The notes below the pieces were generated by a model. It did no database searches, was not told the DNA's origin, and saw nothing but the letters and a program-made list of their open reading frames with translations. This document shows positions 12,885 to 24,392 of a DNA stretch of 64,000 nucleotides, one piece after another. The position numbers were made by a program, and so were the translations under genes. Within the stretch, counting starts at the first letter, position 1; each line of letters begins with the position of its first letter. Source of the stretch: Mangifera indica (lineage: Eukaryota; Streptophyta; Magnoliopsida; Sapindales; Anacardiaceae); assembly GCF_011075055.1 (NCBI RefSeq), contig NC_058147.1, positions 7,626,001-7,690,000 on the forward strand, read 5' to 3'.

Positions 12885-15800
12885 ATGGCTGAACCTTCCA
12901 AAGTTATTCACGTTCGCAATGTGGGCCATGAGATTTCTGAAGTATGTTCTTTGTCAATTTTCTGCTATTTAACTTAAGTTTGTTTCATGTAGTTAGTTTT
13001 ATTGGAAAAAGCAATATTATTATGTAATTAGGTGCCTAGTGCATTGAACGTAAGGGCTAGAAACTTGGGATGAGTTAAGTTTCTTGTGTTTCATTTGTAT
13101 CTTGTGGATGCATCTTCTTCTTTTTCTTATACATCATCTAATAGACTTGCTCTGGGTTTATCAGAATGATTTACTTCAGCTATTCCAGCCATTTGGAGTC
13201 ATAACTAAGCTTGTGATGCTTCGTGCAAAAAATCAGGTTTGTTATTTCTTGCACATACGGTAGCTGCTTGCCGTCTGAAGCTAGCTAAGCCTTAAGATTT
13301 GATGTTTGTATTTTGTTTGCCTTGTGTTTAGGCTCTCCTCCAAATGCAAGATGTTCCTTCAGCCATGGCTGCTCTCCAGTACTACACAAATGTCCAACCA
13401 TCAATAAGGCATGAAAATATTGCAAATTTTTGCTTTGGAAAATCCTTCTTTGATGATCTTACATTTTGTGCTTGTAAATATCACCTGTATGTACTGAAGA
13501 TATTAAAATACAGTCATGTCCCTCTATTTTTGAAGTTAGAATTGTGTCATCACAGGGGAAGGAATGTTTATGTTCAGTTCTCATCGCATCAGGAGTTAAC
13601 AACGATGGATCAAAATACTCAGGGACGAGGGGATGAGGTTGGTACCTGAGCCTGATATGTAAAATTCAAATTACATGCATACATTTATGTACGAGGGAAA
13701 ATATAAAAGAGCTTGAATGGAACAATTGGTGTCTTTTTTTTTTTTTTTTGTGATAATGATCAATATATTATTCAGGGTAATAGGGATGTAGTGTTGATGT
13801 TCCTATCCCGTTTTTCATTTAATTTTTTGCATCTACATAATGTTTAAATTAGATTGTATCAGTTCATTGATGATATCACCTTACATGTTGACATAACCTG
13901 TAGCAGGAACTAATCTAAATTAGTATATAAAATGGAATGCTAAATTTGGTAATACTATAGATAGTAACAGGATAATTGTGCATATTGATTGCCAAAAAAA
14001 ATATAGTTTCAATATCTCGGTTTGCGAGTTAGTGTAAGGCCTAAGTATTACCACGTGCTGTAAAGCAGTGCTGGTCCACCATTTTTAGTGTAATGTCAGA
14101 GAGACAATTTAGTTTTAGTAAATAATTGCTTGTATTTGACAAACAAGAGAATCATTTTAAAGATTGTTTTTCTTATCAGAACTAGGCACTGGCAAATTGA
14201 TCTCTTTTATACTTAATTTTTATTTGTCAATAAAGAATATGAACCTTTGTGAATTTAAAAAAAAAAAAAAAAGAAAGAGCATTTTAATATTTTCTGTAAT
14301 ACAGTTTGATGCATAGAGGTGCATGTATTTCAACCTTCAAAGTGCAACTGTGGTATTGAAGTTACTTTACATCATCAAATGCAAATAGCCAGCAAAATCA
14401 TTATTTTTATTGACGTTTTTGCTCTTTCTCTGTATTTTCTGTTCTAATAATCTCATATTTCTTTGTTTTAAGCACTGTGGATGATTGTTTGTTTTAGTTC
14501 TTTTCTTTATCTTTACTTCTCTCTATATTCCCTTCCTGCTGTCTTTATTTCTCTATTTATTCTCTTCTCTCTCTTCTGTCTCTTTGCTGGTTTGCTGTTG
14601 GGCACTCTCTGGATGCATAGCCGAACCGAATCCTCTTAGTTACAATTCATCACATGCTTTATCCTATTACTGTGGAAGTGCTGCATCAAGTTTTTACTAC
14701 TCATGGATTTGTGGAGAAGATCGTCACATTCCAGAAGTCAGCTGGTTAGCTCAATGGATAAATGTTCTGTTTCATGGTTTTGATGATCAGTATTCTAACA
14801 ATAGCTTTGAAGCTGTGATATCTGTTGTGTTTTATCATAGTTGGAGTGCTTGTGTAGACATTTCTTATCTCTTGTAATTAAGAAAAAGCAATAGTCACAG
14901 AGCTTTGTGTCTGGTGTTTTGACTTTTTCCCCCCCTTCTTTTCATCTTTTTTTTCTAACTGTGTGTAGGTTTTCAAGCTCTAATCCAGTATCAATTACGC
15001 CAAAGTGCTGTAGTAGCTAGAACTTCTCTTCAGGTGCTACACAGTCTCTTGCTTACTAAGCTACTCTGAACTACAAGTTTGTTTATGGGATTTCTAGTGG
15101 CTTGCTTCTGAAAAGAGTTAACATTTGGCTTCTCCATAGGGTCGCAATATTTATGATGGTTGCTGTCAGCTAGACATTCAGTTCTCAAAGTAGGTTTTTA
15201 ACATTCTATAAAATTTACTATTGTCATTGTCTGATCACGATAACTATCTTCACAAGCATATCCTATTTTTTGTTTTTTGTTTTTTAGTTTGTGGTTAATT
15301 TTTTTATTTCTTTTTTTTGATACAGCCTTGATGAGCTACAAGTGAACTACAATAATGAGCGGTCAAGGTTGGATAGTTCGCTTGGGTTCTTAATTTGTTC
15401 TCTTTTATCTGTTCTAAATTATCTTTTTATGTTTCTTTCCTGTTGATTAGGGACTTCACAAATCCAAATCTTCCTTCAGAACAGAAAGGCAGATCCTCAC
15501 AAGTATATTTCTCGATCTCTTGTTATTATTCTGTACTTAAGCTTCATGGTTAATATATTCCTGTTGCTATTATTTACTTTGTATGCTAACTTTGTATCTG
15601 TTTTTGGTATAACAGTCTGGGTATGGTGATGCAGGAGGTATGTATGCCCCTGGAGCCAGGGCAGGTGCTTAATTTGGTGGTTCCAAATGGAAATTCTACC
15701 TTTTGCTTACCGATTGTAATCATGTTTTATTCATTAACTGATCTATATTTTTGTTTTTTTGTTTTCCAGTTCCATTTCCGCAGGTTAGTGATATTCAGTT

Positions 15801-18800
15801 CACACTATAAGTGCTATATGAGGCATCTCTTTCTGAGCTGGTGGTTATTAGCATCTATACTTACTATTTGGGAACTTTGTGGATATCTATGGGCTGACCC
15901 TACTTCTAGCTTTCTTTTCCCCTTGAACTTTTTAATATGATTGTATAATTTTGTTTACTGTGTTAACCTAATTAGTGCCAACTTTTAGCCTTTTTCTGCA
16001 TTGCCAGCTTTTATATCCTTCAGTGAATGCGTTGGAAACTGAAATAGAAATTTGTCAGTTTAATAGTGGGTTTAAAGAAATTTTAACCAGGGCCAAACTT
16101 TGTGACACTGATGGACAGCTGCAGATGCCAAATACGTCCGTATTTTTTCACTGTAACATCGTTAATTTATTTTTAACGTAAAAGTTGTTCGTGGGTATGG
16201 TATTTGTTTTATAGACATGTTAAAAGTTCTTTTTTGTTAAATGGTTGATATTATTTGAATCTCTTTGTTAAGAGATGTTACTGATGAGTTGGCTCGTGTC
16301 AAGTTGACGGTTACTTCTCTTCAATTGCACTAAATTGTCATATGTGTGTATCGTAGTTATCTTGAAAAGCCATTATGTTAATTTATGTTTCTTTAGATTT
16401 GCCAACCATGATTTAATGATTTTGTTGTTCTGTTCTTGAAAACTAGATGGCCAATGCAGCTGCAATTGCAGCTGCCTTTGGGGGAAGTTTACCTCCTGGA
16501 ATTTCAGGGACAAATGAGAGGTGTACAATCTTAGTGTCCAACCTAAATTCTGATGTAAGTCATCTTTGATCTTATTCTTTGCCTGTTTCTCCTTAGAATA
16601 TATGAAGTTTTAAGATTTCCAGCATTCATTCTTGAATATTATTGTGCAATGCAGAGGATAGATGAGGATAAGCTTTTCAACATGTTCTCCCTCTATGGAA
16701 ACATCATAAGAATTAAACTTCTCCGTAATAAACCAGATCATGCACTTGTTCAGATGGCTGACGGCTTCCAGGCTGAATTGGCAGTGCACTTTCTGAAGGT
16801 TTGTTTGTGCATCTCCTATGATTATTTTGTTTTTTTTTTTTTTTTTTTGACAATTGAAGGGAAACTGCAAAAATTACACTTGTCTTTTTGACTCTTTTCA
16901 CTCGAGGCCTAAGTATAAGGGTAGGATATTGGAACCACATGGTAGAATTGAGGATTTGGGTAGTGTTTCAGGCCAAAATATGATCACTGACAAAGTTTGT
17001 GACTTGGTCAGTTTGTGTTAAACCAACCAAAACGCGGTACTGATTTATTTTTGGAAATTTTTTGTTGAGTCATTCAAGCACCAAATGAACAATGTACAAA
17101 CTTGTATGTGGAGCTTTAATACAACTTAATCAACTCTTAGAAAACATTGCACTTGTGTATGAATAACATTAGTTCTCGTTAAAACTAAATTTTTAAGACC
17201 TTTGACTGACTTCTACTAATTTAAACTTCAAATCTAAGACCTTTGGGAAATAGAGATGACAATGCTTATGCTAGGTACCTCAACAATGTTCCAATTTCTC
17301 AACCAATGGAAATCAAGTAATTGACAGGGAAATGAAGAAAAGAGCTGCAATATGTATTGAAAGTTATTGAATTTACAAAGAACAATAAGGCTAAATCTAA
17401 AACACTCCCAATTCCGTCTTTCCAAAGGCCGAATTCTCTCCCTACTATTGTCTAGTAAGAGGCTAGACGCACTCCTTCAATCAACCAAAGTGCTCGGAAA
17501 TCTTAGAAAACAATCTCCCTCCTCTTTCTTATTTCTTTTATAGCACTCATGCCTTTTTCATCAGCTTTCCTAAACATCACACATATTTGCCACCTCATCA
17601 ACAGGCCAAGTTCTTCTACTCTCACCCTTAACTTTCTTCTTGTAGTCCATGGTAATTAGGTGCCTAACAGCTTATTTTGGAAATCAAAATCTTTTATGGC
17701 AGAAAATCTTTGGCTGATGGATGTGCATGTGTCCAACCAATGAGAGAATACATGCATGACATGTGTGCTGATGTGAGACTCCCTCATTGGTGAGATGCAT
17801 GTGCATCTGTTGCACCCAAAAATTTCCCCTTTAATCAACTCTTGGTTTGGCATCTAAACTCTTGGGGTTGATTATTTGATTTGCACTACTACTATAATCC
17901 ATCACCTTGAGTATGGTCAAGGCGACCGATGGTCCAAAGGCGATCTCTGTTAGCGATTTTTTGATACTTCTGGAGAAGTTTTAGGCCTTGAAAAAGTGCG
18001 CTTTATTATCACACAAGACTTTGGTGATGTCTGAGGCAATTTTGAGGGTTATCGACGAGTTTCAAGGTCATCTTAGAGGCCAACAAGGAATTATAAGGTC
18101 GCCAAAGAGGTCGTTGGCCAGTTATGAGGTCATAAAAAGGTATTGTTGGAGAGATTATTGACGAGTTCTGAGGTTGTTGTAGAGGTCGCTGGAGAGATGG
18201 TGACGAAATAATAATATTTAATTGATAATTTTATTTCCTTAATTAAAGTTTTACACTTGCTGCATTAAATTTCTCTTCCTACCAACTTTTTTTTACCCTT
18301 TTTTCTTCTCTTTGACTTAACCCTCTGCTCCATTTTCTTGTTTGCTTATTATCCCTTTTAATTTTTTTTTATCGCCTTTGGTCCAAAGGCACCACCTTCA
18401 CCTTGCTTTTTTCGCCTAGGCAATAGGACCCTCATTGCCTTAAAGTGCTTTTCCTTTTTAACAACTGTGGTTGGATTAAAAATTATGGTCTGTATTTAAA
18501 TTTCAGTGAGATATTTAGGCTTTAAAGTACCTTCTTTTTTTATCTGGTCGACTTTTAAAAGGTAGCAGCCTTTTGTTTCCATACATGTATAATGCAAATA
18601 AAAAAGATGGAAAGAAAATTGTCGAAAACAGATTGCACTTCATTTACATTAGCTATTTGCTTCTGAAAATGTAGACCAGAAAAGTGAGCAAGGATGATTC
18701 GTTCTTTTGTTCATGTCAATGTTCTTGTAAAACATGTGGAGGAGACATGAATATCCAATACAAAAGATTGGTTTATGGGGTGGAGTGACTCATTGTCTTT

Positions 18801-19668
18801 ATAAAACCCAAGTTTCAAAAACATCTCAATGTGGTGGAGTAATTTCTCCCGACAATAAACTCAGCATTGTTCAAGGGGCGATTATAAAGTCCTAGAAATC
18901 CCACATTAGATGATTAAGAGGATATCCTGGGCTTTATAGGAGGATGTGCTGCATCAATAGACTGGTGTTTTGGGTGGCATTGTCCAAATCAGTCTAAGCC
19001 ATGTCTCAAGATTTTACAAATTTATGGTCTTGGTTATTTGGATGAGAAGGTTGGTGTTCCTCTGTCAATTGAGGGCTTGCACTCTACTTTGGATGTTATG
19101 TTGGAGAGTTTTCCTAACTAGCTGAATTTTTTAAGACAGCTGGTCCAGATAAAATTTTTTTAATATTTCTGAATTGAGTTCATTTTTTAATTTGATGGTC
19201 TCTGTATTGCATTTGGTAAACTTTGCAGTTTTACTATTAGTGAACCATTTTATCATGATACAGGGAGCCATACTGTTTGGAAAGCGATTGGAGGTCAATT
19301 TCTCTAAGCATCAAAACATAACACAGGGTGCTGATACACATGAGTACATAAACTCAAATCTCAACCGCTTTAACCGTAATGCTGCGAAGAACTACCGTTA
19401 TTGCTGCTCACCGACAAAGATGATCCACCTTTCCACTCTGCCACAAGATGTCACTGAAGAGGAGATTGTGAGCCACCTAGAGGAGCATGGCACCATTGTG
19501 AATACCAAGCTCTTCGAGATGAACGGAAAGAAGCAGGCTCTTGTTATGTTTGAAACCGAGGAGCAGGCCACTGAAGCCCTTGTGTGCAAGCATGCTAGCT
19601 CTCTTGGTGGGTCTATAATCCGAATTTCCTTCTCCCAGTTACAGTCGATAAGAGAAAACTCACAGTAA
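12885..19668 (+). CDS. PTBP3: Polypyrimidine tract-binding protein homolog 3 (four-RRM hnRNP)
   Basis: RNA-binding regulator of splicing, of the plant PTB3 (At1g43190) type. Fourteen coding exons: 12885-12941, 13165-13236, 13332-13408, 13556-13637, 14621-14744, 14969-15033, 15140-15189, 15326-15367, 15451-15502, 15616-15664, 15770-15783, 16447-16554, 16655-16798 and 19264-19668. They join in frame to 446 residues. The four RRMs are at about 6-80 (KVIHVRNVG), 99-180 (RILLVTIHHMLYPI), 254-328 (CTILVSNLNSD) and 364-438 (MIHLSTLPQDVTEEE). Exon 3 ends ATAAG and is followed by GC, not GT; no GT donor fits the reading frame, so this is a GC-AG intron. Exon 11 is only 14 nt (VPFPQ at the junction). 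The start gives MAEPSKVIHVRN, matching the family. Intron 13 (16799-19263) is enlarged by repeats. Confidence 0.95.
16799..19263 (+). other. PTB intron 13, enlarged and repeat-rich
   Basis: This 2465-bp intron is far longer than its neighbours. It starts with a T17-18 tract (16831-16848). About 17900-18470 contains 'aaggcgaccgatggtccaaaggcgat' type sequence and, inverted at the other end, 'atcgcctttggtccaaaggc', suggesting an old element with inverted ends and internal 'gaggtcg' repetition. About 18780-19000 contains 'cccacattagatgattaagag...tgggctttata', wording I associate with LTRs of plant retrotransposons. No coding exon is seen inside. Confidence 0.5.
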
Positions 19669-20131
19669 CAGGGTTAATATGTCTGAACACTCCAAGGATT
19701 AAGGATTCATTTAAGAACAAGGACCTTTTTATGTAGGTGACTGTCATCTTCGTTGTCTCATTTCCTGTACTAACGGTGGATTAACTTATTTTACAGTGGT
19801 AAACCCAGTCTTTGATAGCTTTTATTTCCTCATCAACTTTGATTTCATCTTCTGTGCATGTACCCAGTAATTTTTGTTAGGATTGTTCAATTTGGGGTAG
19901 ATATTTTTGCAGATATGGTCAGTTTGAGGAGTTGAAAGAGAGAGAGAACTGTTTCTGGGTTAGGGATGTCTTATGTATTATTTTTCTTGTATATATCTTG
20001 TAAATCAAGCTGATCGAGTCGGTTTTGTTGAATTTCATTTGCCCCAACTGGTTTATGATCTTGAAGCGTTATGTTTCCAGTTCGTATTCTTCCTCTCCTC
20101 CTTGCCTCCCCCTCTTCCTCTCTTTGCTCTC

Positions 20132-20135
<4 letters not shown>

Positions 20136-20172
<37 letters not shown>
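20136..20172. repeat. (TC)n microsatellite
   Basis: About 18 perfect TC dinucleotides between the PTB 3' end and the COG0212 start. It probably lies in the upstream or leader region of COG0212, where GA/CT runs are common in plants. The open frames across it are low-complexity artefacts. Confidence 0.9.
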
Positions 20173-20175
<3 letters not shown>

Positions 20176-20562
20176 CCTCAATGTTCATCAGGAGTCTTGA
20201 GTTTCTTCTTTACTTTTGTCTATGGATTAAGAAGCATTGTGTGGTTATTCTAAGAATTAAGGGTTTGAATCTGGTTTTATAAATACATTTTTTTTTATTT
20301 TTTGCTTTTTATATGTGGCCCCTAAAATTATGTGAGACTATTTTAATTCATTTACCTCAGATTTGCGTATTAGTCTCATAAATACTCTTACATAAGAAAA
20401 ATAAATATAAAAAAAAAAACCTTTTTTTAATATTTTTTTATAATTACTTTGTACCACAGATCAGAACCGTTCAGTCCTTATCTTATTTCTTTGTTTCTCA
20501 AATCGCAGCACGTAACATTCTATCTTCAACTTCACTTCAGGAACCGAACCCGAATCCTTAGA

Positions 20563-23500
20563 ATGGATTCAAACATGGTCCGACCTTCAGCTCCATTTAC
20601 ACACAAATCCAATTATTATTATTATTTAACCACCATAAATTTTAAATCCCGTTTTTTCTCAACTCCCCTGACCAAATCATTCAACTTCAAACTGGAAAGT
20701 AAAAGCAAAGGCCAAAACGGTATCGTCTTCGACGAGTCGGCTTATGAAGCTGAGCGGTTGAGCCTTGACGCCAAGGCGCGGCAATCCATGGCTGAGACTT
20801 CAAAAAGGGAGACGGAAATGGGTACAGATGATGACCCTAAAGCATGGAAATGGGTAATCCGAGAGAGATTTGGGATTTAATGGAGACCCGCAATTTCGCC
20901 CAGAACCCCCGACCCGTTCACCATCGGATCCCCAATTTCGTTGGCGCTGCCGTTGCCGCCAAAAATGTAATAAAATTTAAACCTCTTATTTTAGGCTTTT
21001 GTTTAATCTTTAATATTTAATTTTTTTGTGAGGTTTTTGATTCGGGTTATGGCAGCTGGGTGGGTTGGAGGAGTTTCGGATCTCGGGTTGTGTGAAGGTT
21101 AACCCGGATTCGCCTCAGAAGCAAGTCAGGTTTCTAACACTTTCTGGTTAGTTATCACAATGTCACAGTAACAACTCCTTGAATGAATCCGAACTTTAAT
21201 ATTAAAATGTGTTAAAAAAGATTGAATTTTATTGGGAAAATATGGAATTCAATTATATGATTTTTTTTTTTTCCCGATTAATTTCAACCTATAAACGGTG
21301 TTGAGTGTTCTAGCAACAGTGTGATTATTCCATTTTGAATGAGAATTTTTATGATAATAATTTTTCTACAGTAATGCCTGAGTATTTGTAAACCGTTGTA
21401 TTAGAATGAGAATGTTTTGATAAAGATGAGGTAAATCTTTTTTATTAGGGTTGGATTCGAGCCGAGCCGAGCTCTGCTCGGTTCACATATAGTTGAGCTC
21501 GAGTTCGTGAAAGTCAAACTCGAACTCGAACTCGATTCGAATTCGGTTTGACTCGTTTTTTGGTTATTAAAACGATATCGTTTTAATATATATTGGTCAA
21601 TATGACTTTGTTTTGTATTAAAATTTTTAATTAAAAAATCTGGCTAATAGCTCGAGCTCGTCTAGGGCCGGCTCGTTTCGGGAGCTCGAACTGGCTCGGT
21701 TCGAGTCCAGCCTTATCTTTGATATATAGTAAAGGTAAAATTTAATGTTTACGAGTGAGCAAAAAATGAAAAAATAGGAAATGAGTTACTAAATATTTTG
21801 TAGTAGTACATTGACATTATCTAATGCTGTATAGGGTTCTAAATACAATAATGAAAAACAGCATTGTATAATGATAATGAATGAACTCTGAAGATTGTTT
21901 GCGTTTAGATTGATGTTTTACTTGATATCATTAAGTGATCATCCATGAACAGGTGGGAAGCAGTTGTTAACTCCACAGCCGCGTTTGAGGACGGGCTTTT
22001 TTTCTGTACTTGAGTCAAGTATGTTAAGTCCTAGTACAATCAATGAGGCGTGCACCTCTGTAGGAGTTGCCAAGTATGGAAGACCTATTGGGTTGGATGA
22101 AAAACTCAAGGTAGATCTAATTGTCATTGGTTCTGTTGCTGTTGACCCGAAGACAGGGGCTCGACTTGGCAAGGGAGAGGTAAAAACTAACAACACATGT
22201 TATGTCTTATTGAATAAAAAGTTTATCTAGGGTACACTCTTGATAGAGAAGACAAGTTCTAAATATGTAGAAACTAAGATGAATTGTTTTTCTTTATAAT
22301 GTAAATTTTCTTCAGTAATGGTCCTGTGAAAAGTAGAGGGTGGTTGTGCTTTACATTACATGGAACTTATTGGATGCCAGCTGCTAATAAAGCTATGTGG
22401 TTTAGATGGGGGTGTCAAAATTGACTTCTATCTCATAGTCACATGATTTGATATTGGCTGTAACTATTCATCTTTGTTGAACGGAAAGGATGGTTTGTGT
22501 GACAATTCAGAAATTGTATTCACAGACCTGTACATGATGTCTTTGATTAACTTTAGTGTTTAAAATGTGGTTGAATTTTTTGGTTGAATTTTTTATGGCA
22601 TACTTATGTTGAAGTTTTGATTGCTTAGAGAAGATTTTCAATTATCTAACCCCAAGCTTCTGTCTCTATGAAAATTGAGCTGATTGAGTGTAGAGTTTCA
22701 TAGAGGTAAAAATGTATCTTGGATTATAGATATTGACCAGTAAATTGGATTTCCTCTTTTTTCCCTTAGAAAAGGATCTGGTTTTCAGGGATTTGCAGAA
22801 CTTGAATATGGGATGCTGCGGTGTATGGGAGCTATCGATGATTCAACACCTGTTGTCACTTCTGGTAGGTGCAGTGGGTTTGCCTACTTTGAATGCCTAT
22901 GTTTTCTTTCCTCTCCATTTCATGACTGATGTACAATTTTATGGAGCTTTATATGCATGTTAGAGCTTTTTAATATTATGAATCGCATGTTTTTTCCTTA
23001 TGATATTTAGTTTTTTCATTTGGTCAGTCTGCACTAAAAGAAATCTGTGAACTACTCTTGTAGTGCATGACTGTCAATTGGTGGATGATATTCCAGTCGA
23101 GAAACTATTGATCCATGATGTTCCTGTGGACATTATATGCACTCCCACTCAAGTCATTTTCACCAACACAACTATCCCAAAGCCTCAAGGTTTGTAAAAC
23201 TTTTTTTTTAATTTTATTTTTTGTGCGTTACTTCTTTGTCGCAGTCTTTTTTCAAGAATAAGGCAATTTCGTTTCAAGCGTATATTTCCTTGATGCTGTT
23301 GATGAGTAAAGAGATACAAAATAAGTTTTTTCATATAATTGCCCTGATGAATGAGTCTTCTGAAAGGCCTCTAGCTCTCGTGGACAAGCTATCTTGTTCA
23401 TATCTAGAATACCTTGAAATTTAATTGGGCATTGGACACAAAGAAATCCTCCACATGTTATGAATATGATCCAGGATCACTACAGGCATGCATGATGATA

Positions 23501-23755
23501 AGATAAGAATTTTTGTGTTCTTTGTTGATCATAATTTCACAGAAAAGGAATTCATCTTTTGGGTATACATATTTACATAAAATGAACTATTTTCACTTGG
23601 TAGGTATCTACTGGGACAAATTATCTCCAGAAAAGTTGGGACAAATTCGGATACTGAGGGAGCTCAAGATCCGAATTGAACGGGAGACTGGTCAGAAGCT
23701 TCCTTCTGGTCCATCAGAGAAATTACCCCCCACAGCTCAAAGGAAGAGGCGGTAA
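20563..23755 (+). pseudogene. COG0212: 5-formyltetrahydrofolate cyclo-ligase-like protein COG0212, frameshifted in exon 1 as given
   Basis: Homolog of the chloroplast-targeted plant protein COG0212 (At1g76730 type), of the 5-FCL/MTHFS fold and implicated in folate or thiamin metabolism. Six exons: 20563-20966, 21056-21146, 21953-22179, 22789-22864, 23064-23189 and 23604-23755. All introns are GT-AG. The start MDSNMVRPS is followed by a Ser/Thr/Phe-rich stretch consistent with a transit peptide. Family landmarks are [90 protein letters not shown] and [15 protein letters not shown]. The frame breaks after WVIRER: the sequence reads AGATTTGGG where the family needs AGAATTTGGG (I-W-D), i.e. one base short, giving a stop at 20878. 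With that base the exons sum to 1077 nt, 358 residues, close to the roughly 354 residues I recall for Arabidopsis. This could be a sequencing error in an intact gene, or a real null allele. Confidence 0.85.
21448..21712. mobile_element. MITE-like repeat in COG0212 intron 2
   Basis: The left end reads GGGTTGGATTCGAGCCGAGC. The reverse complement of the right end reads GGCTGGACTCGAACCGAGCC, so the ends are imperfect inverted repeats. The core carries the palindrome AAAACGATATCGTTTT followed by 'aatatatattggtcaa', shared with copies near 42.8, 43.3 and 46.2 kb. No clean target duplication is visible for this copy. Confidence 0.6.
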
Positions 23756-24392
23756 CTTACTGTATTTCTAATTTTCTTTGTATAAAAACAAGTTTGAAAT
23801 GAAGAAAATGCACAACAAATACAAATACTACATTGCTAGTACATATGTATATGTTACTATTTTGTGATTGTACGGACGATCATTCTGCTCTATGATTTGT
23901 ATTTTTGTACTAATTCTTTTTGGTCAATAGAACCTGTGCTATATTGTTTTTAAGGTTTCTGACTATACACGAAGATACTGCCTTTGGAAACAGAAAACAG
24001 CTTACCGAATTATACTACATTTCAAGAAAATATGTGCATCTGACAAATGATATCTTTTTGTAATTATACAACTTGAGAAAAATATGTACATGTTGGGTCT
24101 CAATGCAAAAAGGAAAAAAGTAAAATTGTGATGATGTTACAAGAACAGAGATGTCTTCGTTTTCCAGATATAAAAAAGTATTTGGGTGAACAAGAGCTTG
24201 TATATCATGTAAATCTGGTCCAAAGGCAAACCATCAGTATTATTTGATGGCTTGTTAGTTAACCATTCATTAATCTTCGATTTGAAAACATAGAAGAAAT
24301 AGCAGAATCACCTGTCTCCTCTTATCTTCATATTATCCTGTTCAGAGGAATTCTGTTGCCTTGATAATGAGTAAGTCTTTCTACCAGAGAAA

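Noticed and set aside
20025..20282. Three overlapping plus-strand open frames with Leu-Ser repeats
   Set aside because: They are products of the (TC)n microsatellite between two genes.
21939..22196. Minus-strand 85-codon frame opposite COG0212 exon 3
   Set aside because: Antisense shadow; the plus strand carries the conserved protein and splice sites.
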